DNA from: a virus
DNA: 64,000 nucleotides
IMG/VR virus record: IMGVR_UViG_3300017917_003822
Location: 62,001-126,000 of that record
Direction: 5' to 3' (one strand)
Below, in pieces: positions 60,911-64,000 of this stretch (the first letter of the stretch is position 1; every line of letters begins with the position of its first letter). Below the pieces are notes generated by a model. It saw only the letters and a list, made by a program, of their open reading frames with translations, was not told where the DNA came from and made no database searches. The translations under genes and the position numbers were made by a program.

Positions 60911-61090
60911 ATGGAAAAATTTGAACAAATCAAGGCTCTTATCGAGCAAACTCAAGGAGACGTTGAAAAATTCTTCAACAAAGGAAACGGAACAGCTGGT
61001 ACTAGAGTTAGACAAGCTATGCAGGAATTAAAAAAACTTGCTCAGGATCTTAGAATTGAGGTGCAAGATGCTAAAAACAACAAAGCTTAA
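60911..61090 (+). CDS. Histone H1-like (Hc1-type) DNA-binding protein
   Basis: A 59-residue helical protein: MEKFEQIKALIEQTQGDVEK, then FFNKGNGTAGTRVRQAMQEL, then KKLAQDLRIEVQDAKNNKA. It matches the Bacteroidota histone H1-like family (Hc1 type) almost throughout: M-x-K-F-x-x-I/L-K-x-L, E-x-F-x-K-G-N-x-x-A-G-T-R-V-R-x-x-M-Q-x-L-K-x-L-A-Q-x-I/L-R-x-E-V-Q. It is full length for the core form, without the long lysine-rich tail of some relatives. Cellular forms bind DNA and compact the chromosome. In a phage it could coat phage DNA, alter host nucleoid, or be packaged. It has its own T4-like late promoter and an A-rich leader. The resemblance points strongly to a Bacteroidota host. Confidence 0.75.
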   Translation: MEKFEQIKALIEQTQGDVEKFFNKGNGTAGTRVRQAMQELKKLAQDLRIEVQDAKNNKA

Positions 61091-61114
61091 TTATTAACAT
61101 TTAAAAAAATTAAA

Positions 61115-61348
61115 ATGGCATATTATCTTGTAAAAGTTAATTTTGAATCTGGTGACGTTAATAAAGCCGGTGATCCAATTTACAAAAAATCCGAATTCCT
61201 AGTTGCTGCTGAATCTGTAATCGAATGTGAAAGAAAAGTAGCAGAATACATGGACGGAACGGTTGGAGGATTTGAAACATTTCAAATCTCCAAAACAAAA
61301 ATAGAATCAGTCATTTATGACAAAGAAAAGTACGAAGATATCATCTAA
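61115..61348 (+). CDS. Small protein, possibly DUF4494-like
   Basis: A 77-residue protein: YYLVKVNFESGDVNKAGD, KSEFLVAAESVIECERKVAE and FQISKTKIESVIYDKEKYED. Strand-strand-helix-strand order, with E-F-L-V-x-A-x-S-x-x-E-x-x-x-K in the middle, recalls the small DUF4494-type proteins of Bacteroidota (L-V-D-A-x-S-F-x-E-A-E), but the match is weak. It lies 24 bases behind the H1-like gene, probably in the same transcript. Function unknown. Confidence 0.5.
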   Translation: MAYYLVKVNFESGDVNKAGDPIYKKSEFLVAAESVIECERKVAEYMDGTVGGFETFQISKTKIESVIYDKEKYEDII

Positions 61349-61580
61349 AAATCCATCCGAAACCAGTTCGTATGTTCCCCCGCAATCACCAATTGCTATT
61401 CAGCCTGGTGATACTGGATTTACGACAGTGGGAAAGGCATATAATAGGTTCATTTGGACATTTAGCGACTGGAAAGATAGAAAAAAGAAGATAATAAATC
61501 CCGATACCAATTGGGATCTAAATTCGAAACCCATGACTGATAACGAATGGGAAAAAAAGAAAAAGGACTTATATTTATAA
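61317..61580 (+). CDS. Small hypothetical protein overlapping its neighbour
   Basis: An 87-residue polar protein with a Ser/Pro-rich start (SSYVPPQSPIAIQPGDTG), then a central VGKAYNRFIWTFSDWKDRKK and WDLNSKPMTDNEWEKKKKD. It overlaps the preceding gene by 32 bases in another frame. No internal Met near the overlap end offers a shorter start of fair length. The stop lies inside the left part of a strong terminator, consistent with a real gene end. No family is recognised. Confidence 0.45.
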   Translation: MTKKSTKISSKNPSETSSYVPPQSPIAIQPGDTGFTTVGKAYNRFIWTFSDWKDRKKKIINPDTNWDLNSKPMTDNEWEKKKKDLYL

Positions 61581-61591
61581 GTCCTTTTTTT
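61561..61591 (+). terminator. Rho-independent terminator overlapping a stop codon
   Basis: A long perfect inverted repeat (AAAAGGACTTATA at 61561-61573 against TATAAGTCCTTTT at 61576-61588) followed by T residues to 61591. The TAA stop at 61578-61580 lies in the right arm, so the hairpin ends the H1-like transcript directly at the gene end. The symmetric A and T flanks might also work leftward. Confidence 0.8.
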
Positions 61592-61594
61592 ATT

Positions 61595-61603
61595 GATATA
61601 TAG
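61595..61603 (+). promoter_or_regulatory. Candidate late promoter, GATATATAG
   Basis: GATATATAG directly behind the terminator, ending 28 bases before the next ATG. A terminator followed by the motif supports its role as the start of a new transcript. Confidence 0.55.
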
Positions 61604-61631
61604 CTTGAACCCAAAAATAATTTAAAATAAT

Positions 61632-62000
61632 ATGCCAGCAGTAAGTACAGCACAACAAGCATTAATGGGACAAGCTTATGCTATCAAGATAGGTTCTATG
61701 AAACCTTCGGACTTAAACCCAAAATATAGAAAAGAAATATTAGCACTCGCTGATAAAATGACCAAGAAGGAATTAGAAGCTTTTGCGTCAACGAAACACA
61801 AGGGTCTTCCACACCACGTGGAGGAGTCTAATTTGAATGTTTCTCTGGAACCAATTAGTTCTGAAAATATCCCCCAATTTAACCCGAAGGGACCAGGAAA
61901 AATAGTTCCATTTTTAGACCCAGATTCCAAACAAAAAGTCAAAGGAAAAAGAAATCTCCAGAACCTTAAGGATTATAGAGATTGGATAGCAAATAAATAA
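61632..62000 (+). CDS. DUF3008-like small phage protein
   Basis: A 122-residue protein. It starts MPAVSTAQQALMGQAYAIK, close to the DUF3008 signature (M-P-A-x-S-x-x-Q-Q-x-x-M-G), and continues with MTKKELEAFASTKHKGLPHH, again like that family (K-x-L-x-x-F-A-x-T-x-x-K-G-L-P). The C-terminal 60 residues (PQFNPKGPGKIVPFLDPDSK) are an extension. Such proteins occur in many phages and some bacteria without known function. It begins a transcript ahead of the giant collagen-like fibre gene, 20 bases upstream of it, and may belong to virion assembly. Confidence 0.6.
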   Translation: MPAVSTAQQALMGQAYAIKIGSMKPSDLNPKYRKEILALADKMTKKELEAFASTKHKGLPHHVEESNLNVSLEPISSENIPQFNPKGPGKIVPFLDPDSKQKVKGKRNLQNLKDYRDWIANK

Positions 62001-62020
62001 AAGCCGACTTAGAATAGTAT

Positions 62021-64000
62021 ATGGCTCAATTTCCAATCAATCCCCGAATAGGGCAAGCTTTTCTAGCAGATTCCAAAATATATGTTTGGAGTGGAACTCA
62101 GTGGGTTGCGGCACAGGTTGGAGGGACAGGAGACGGATCATCAGGAACCTCTGGAACTAGTGGAGTTGATGGAAATTTTTATGGATCCTCTGGAACCTCT
62201 GGAACCTCCGGGGTTAATGGATCCAGTGGAACAAGTGGTACACCGGGATCTTCTGGAATATCAGGATCTTTCGGAACAAGTGGATCTAGTGGAACATCAG
62301 GATCTACCGGAAGTCCAGGATCTTCTGGGTCTAGTGGATCTTCTGGTGCTAATGGTTCGTCTGGAACATCAGGAATTAATGGATCCAGTGGAACAAGTGG
62401 CTCGAATGGATCATCAGGAACTTCTGGATCTAGTGGAAGCAGCGGAACTTCAGGCACTAGAGGATCTAGTGGAACTTCGGGTTCTTCGGGAACATCTGGT
62501 GCTAATGGTTCTTCAGGAACATCTGGATCTAATGGATCTTCGGGTGTCAGTGGAATTAATGGTATAGATGGAACTTCTGGATCTAGTGGAACTTCAGGTA
62601 CTAGAGGATCTAGTGGAACTTCTGGTTCTTCAGGAACATCTGGTGCTAATGGTTCTTCAGGAACCTCTGGTGCTAACGGTTCATCGGGTTCATCGGGAGT
62701 TAGTGGAATTAATGGTGTTGATGGAACCTCAGGATCTAGTGGAAGTAGCGGAACTTCAGGTACTGGCGGATCGAGTGGATCTTCGGGTTCTTCCGGAACA
62801 TCTGGCTCTAATGGTTCTTCAGGAACATCTGGTGCTAATGGTTCATCGGGATCTTCGGGTGTCAGTGGAATTAATGGTGTTGATGGAACTTCAGGATCTA
62901 GCGGTACTTCTGGTGTTAATGGCTCTAGTGGAACATCCGGTTCATCAGGATCGTCAGGAACCAGTGGAATCACCGGATCGTCGGGATCTAGTGGATCTTC
63001 GGGTGTCAGTGGAATTAATGGTGTTGATGGAACTTCAGGATCTAGCGGTACTTCTGGTGTTAATGGATCTAGTGGTACTTCGGGATCTGGTGGATCGAGT
63101 GGAACTTCAGGATCTGGTGGATCTAGTGGAACTTCGGGATCTAGAGGATCTTCAGGAACCAGTGGGACAAGTGGATCCTCAGGGTCTAGTGGAGATTCTG
63201 GCTCTAGTGGAACATCCGGTTCATCAGGATCGTCAGGAACCAGTGGAATCACTGGATCGTCGGGATCTAGTGGATCGTCGGGTGTCAGTGGAGTTAATGG
63301 TGTTGATGGAACCTCAGGATCTAGTGGTACCTCTGGTGTTAATGGATCTAGTGGTACTTCGGGATCTGGTGGATCGAGTGGAACTTCAGGATCTAGAGGA
63401 TCTTCGGGAACCAGTGGAACCAGTGGATCTTCAGGATCTAGTGGAGCTTCTGGATCTAGTGGTACCTCCGGTTCTAGTGGTTTATCAGGATCTAGTGGAA
63501 CTTCGGGATCTAGAGGATCTTCGGGAACCAGTGGAACCAGTGGATCTTCAGGATCTAGTGGATCTTCAGGAGTCAGCGGGGTTAACGGTGTTGATGGTTC
63601 TTCCGGATCCAGTGGAACATCCGGAAGTAACGGAACTCCGGGTTCTTCAGGTTCTTCAGGTTCTTCAGGTTCTTCAGGTTCTTCAGGTTCTTCAGGAACT
63701 TCGGGATCTAGAGGATCCAGTGGAACATCTGGTATAAACGGTTCTTCCGGCTCTTCGGGAACGTCAGGGTCCAGTGGAACATCAGGGACAAGAGGAACTA
63801 GCGGAACATCTGGTATAAGTGGAAACGACGCATCTAATTCAGGGAGATGGGAATATTCAAATTCGATTGCACCGACCAATCCAGGCACCAGCAGATTCTG
63901 TACAAATAGTTCTTCTCTAGGATCTGTTAATGTATTAAGTATTAGTATTTACGACATAAACTCGGTGGATTACACTAAATGGTTTCAAGCATCTGACACA
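62021..64000 (+). CDS. Giant collagen-like fibre protein (3' end beyond window)
   Basis: The frame from ATG 62021 stays open for 660 codons to the window edge, so the gene is partial. Residues 1-36 (AQFPINPRIGQAFLADSKIY with V-W-S-G-T-Q-W-V) form a small strand domain of the type found at fibre bases. From residue 39 to about 601 the protein is almost pure G-x-y triplets, about 185 of them, mainly GSS, GTS, GVS, GAN, GVN and GTR, with one break near residues 51-54 (GNFY). Pro is rare, unlike animal collagen; Ser and Thr fill its place. A non-repetitive domain starts at about 602 (NDASNSGRWEYSNS) and continues off the edge. Trimeric stalk and distal receptor-binding tip are inferred. The Thr/Ser residues are possible sugar acceptors. 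Confidence 0.75.
   Translation, partial: MAQFPINPRIGQAFLADSKIYVWSGTQWVAAQVGGTGDGSSGTSGTSGVDGNFYGSSGTSGTSGVNGSSGTSGTPGSSGISGSFGTSGSSGTSGSTGSPGSSGSSGSSGANGSSGTSGINGSSGTSGSNGSSGTSGSSGSSGTSGTRGSSGTSGSSGTSGANGSSGTSGSNGSSGVSGINGIDGTSGSSGTSGTRGSSGTSGSSGTSGANGSSGTSGANGSSGSSGVSGINGVDGTSGSSGSSGTSGTGGSSGSSGSSGTSGSNGSSGTSGANGSSGSSGVSGINGVDGTSGSSGTSGVNGSSGTSGSSGSSGTSGITGSSGSSGSSGVSGINGVDGTSGSSGTSGVNGSSGTSGSGGSSGTSGSGGSSGTSGSRGSSGTSGTSGSSGSSGDSGSSGTSGSSGSSGTSGITGSSGSSGSSGVSGVNGVDGTSGSSGTSGVNGSSGTSGSGGSSGTSGSRGSSGTSGTSGSSGSSGASGSSGTSGSSGLSGSSGTSGSRGSSGTSGTSGSSGSSGSSGVSGVNGVDGSSGSSGTSGSNGTPGSSGSSGSSGSSGSSGSSGTSGSRGSSGTSGINGSSGSSGTSGSSGTSGTRGTSGTSGISGNDASNSGRWEYSNSIAPTNPGTSRFCTNSSSLGSVNVLSISIYDINSVDYTKWFQASDT
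62921..63115 (+). repeat. 195-bp direct repeat, copy 1 (copy 2 at 63200-63394)
   Basis: Both copies begin GGCTCTAGTGGAACATCCGG and run in parallel for 195 bases with about six differences. The offset is 279 bases, a multiple of nine, so the reading frame and the triplet phase are kept. It is a recent internal duplication in the collagen-like gene. Confidence 0.8.
63200..63394 (+). repeat. 195-bp direct repeat, copy 2 (copy 1 at 62921-63115)
   Basis: Second copy of the segment described at 62921. Differences are mostly silent third-base changes; one changes Ile to Val in the G-I-N/G-V-N triplet. After the repeat the copies diverge from GGTGG to AGAGG. Confidence 0.8.
63641..63694 (+). repeat. 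Six perfect tandem copies of GGTTCTTCA
   Basis: Six identical 9-base units encoding Gly-Ser-Ser. Elsewhere in the gene neighbouring triplets use different codons, so this perfect array is young and likely to gain or lose units by slippage, each step changing the stalk by one triplet. Confidence 0.9.

Larger units (their letters stand above)
62135..63823 (+). repeat. Collagen-like Gly-x-y coding repeats
   Basis: Nine-base units such as GGATCTAGT, GGAACTTCA and GGTTCTTCA repeated through 1.7 kb in one frame. The purine-rich, GGA-phased repeat leaves other frames open on both strands and makes long false reading frames, notably on the minus strand with Pro/Asp/Val repeats. Confidence 0.9.

Noticed and set aside
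60857-61115. Possible tRNA or small RNA in the apparent gap
   Set aside because: The gap is filled by the 59-codon H1-like gene; no cloverleaf pattern was seen here or in other gaps.
62082-63737. Two plus-strand open frames (62082-62567 and 62568-63737) with Leu/Val/Glu/His repeats
   Set aside because: They are shifted readings of the same collagen repeats and begin inside the real gene.
62135-63823. Repeat array considered as a CRISPR
   Set aside because: Units are nine bases without unique spacers of constant length, and translate as continuous Gly-x-y triplets.
62179-63888. A 569-codon open frame on the minus strand made of Pro/Asp/Val/Glu repeats
   Set aside because: It is the mirror image of the GGA-phased collagen repeats. 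The plus frame from 62021 has a normal start, a non-repetitive N-terminal domain and a non-repetitive continuation, and agrees with the direction of all neighbours.

Overview
The window is one contiguous, very gene-dense stretch of an AT-rich genome. It reads as part of a large contractile-tailed phage (T4-like myovirus) of a Bacteroidota host. The phage evidence: recognisable baseplate parts (gp53-like LysM protein, gp27-like hub, gp5-like OB-fold protein, gp25, gp6), a string of very large fibre and structural proteins, and a T4-type replication/recombination set (gp32-like SSB, gp61-like primase, UvsY, UvsW, RuvC-like resolvase). The host evidence: a 59-residue Bacteroidota-type histone H1-like (Hc1) gene, a two-component-regulator-type beta-propeller segment inside a tail protein, A-rich leaders without Shine-Dalgarno sequences, and one candidate TTTG-N19-TAnnTTTG-type promoter.

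Layout. 1-8831: tail-tube/baseplate hub block. 8918-11474: a non-structural pair, a four-repeat S1-like RNA-binding protein and an amidoligase-like protein with a beta-helix tail. 11490-19917: baseplate wedge block (gp25, gp6 and a 1639-residue protein with poly-Thr linkers). 19961-27559: a second poly-Thr protein, a DxD glycosyltransferase and two large display proteins. 27561-28488, minus strand: PhoH ATPase plus a small upstream gene, the only leftward genes. 28551-50768: fibre and structural genes, including three tandem paralogues with a common N-terminal module and short collagen-like stalk, and two proteins ending in a Hint (hedgehog/intein) autoprocessing domain. 50796-56727: DNA metabolism plus GmhA. 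56764-61580: small proteins, a nucleotidyltransferase, a KxDG-ligase/NMNAT fusion and the H1-like protein. 61632-64000: a DUF3008-like protein and a giant collagen-like fibre gene that runs off the right edge.

Regulation visible by eye. The octamer GATATATA lies 17-43 bases before eight rightward start codons, and an exact T4-late-type TATAAATA lies before the H1-like gene. These look like a phage late-promoter family. The leftward phoH pair has a candidate host-type promoter that overlaps one of these motifs. Three hairpin-plus-T-run terminators are visible.

Most novel elements: the two Hint-terminated virion proteins flanking a membrane/coiled-coil gene pair; the ligase-NMNAT fusion next to a Pol-beta-type nucleotidyltransferase; a short N-terminal tag (F..F....NE) shared by several otherwise unrelated proteins, resembling T4 capsid-targeting sequences; and a possible virion-glycosylation theme (GmhA, DxD glycosyltransferase, Thr/Ser-rich stalks). 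No tRNA, CRISPR array or insertion sequence was seen. No stretch over 300 bases lacks a gene.
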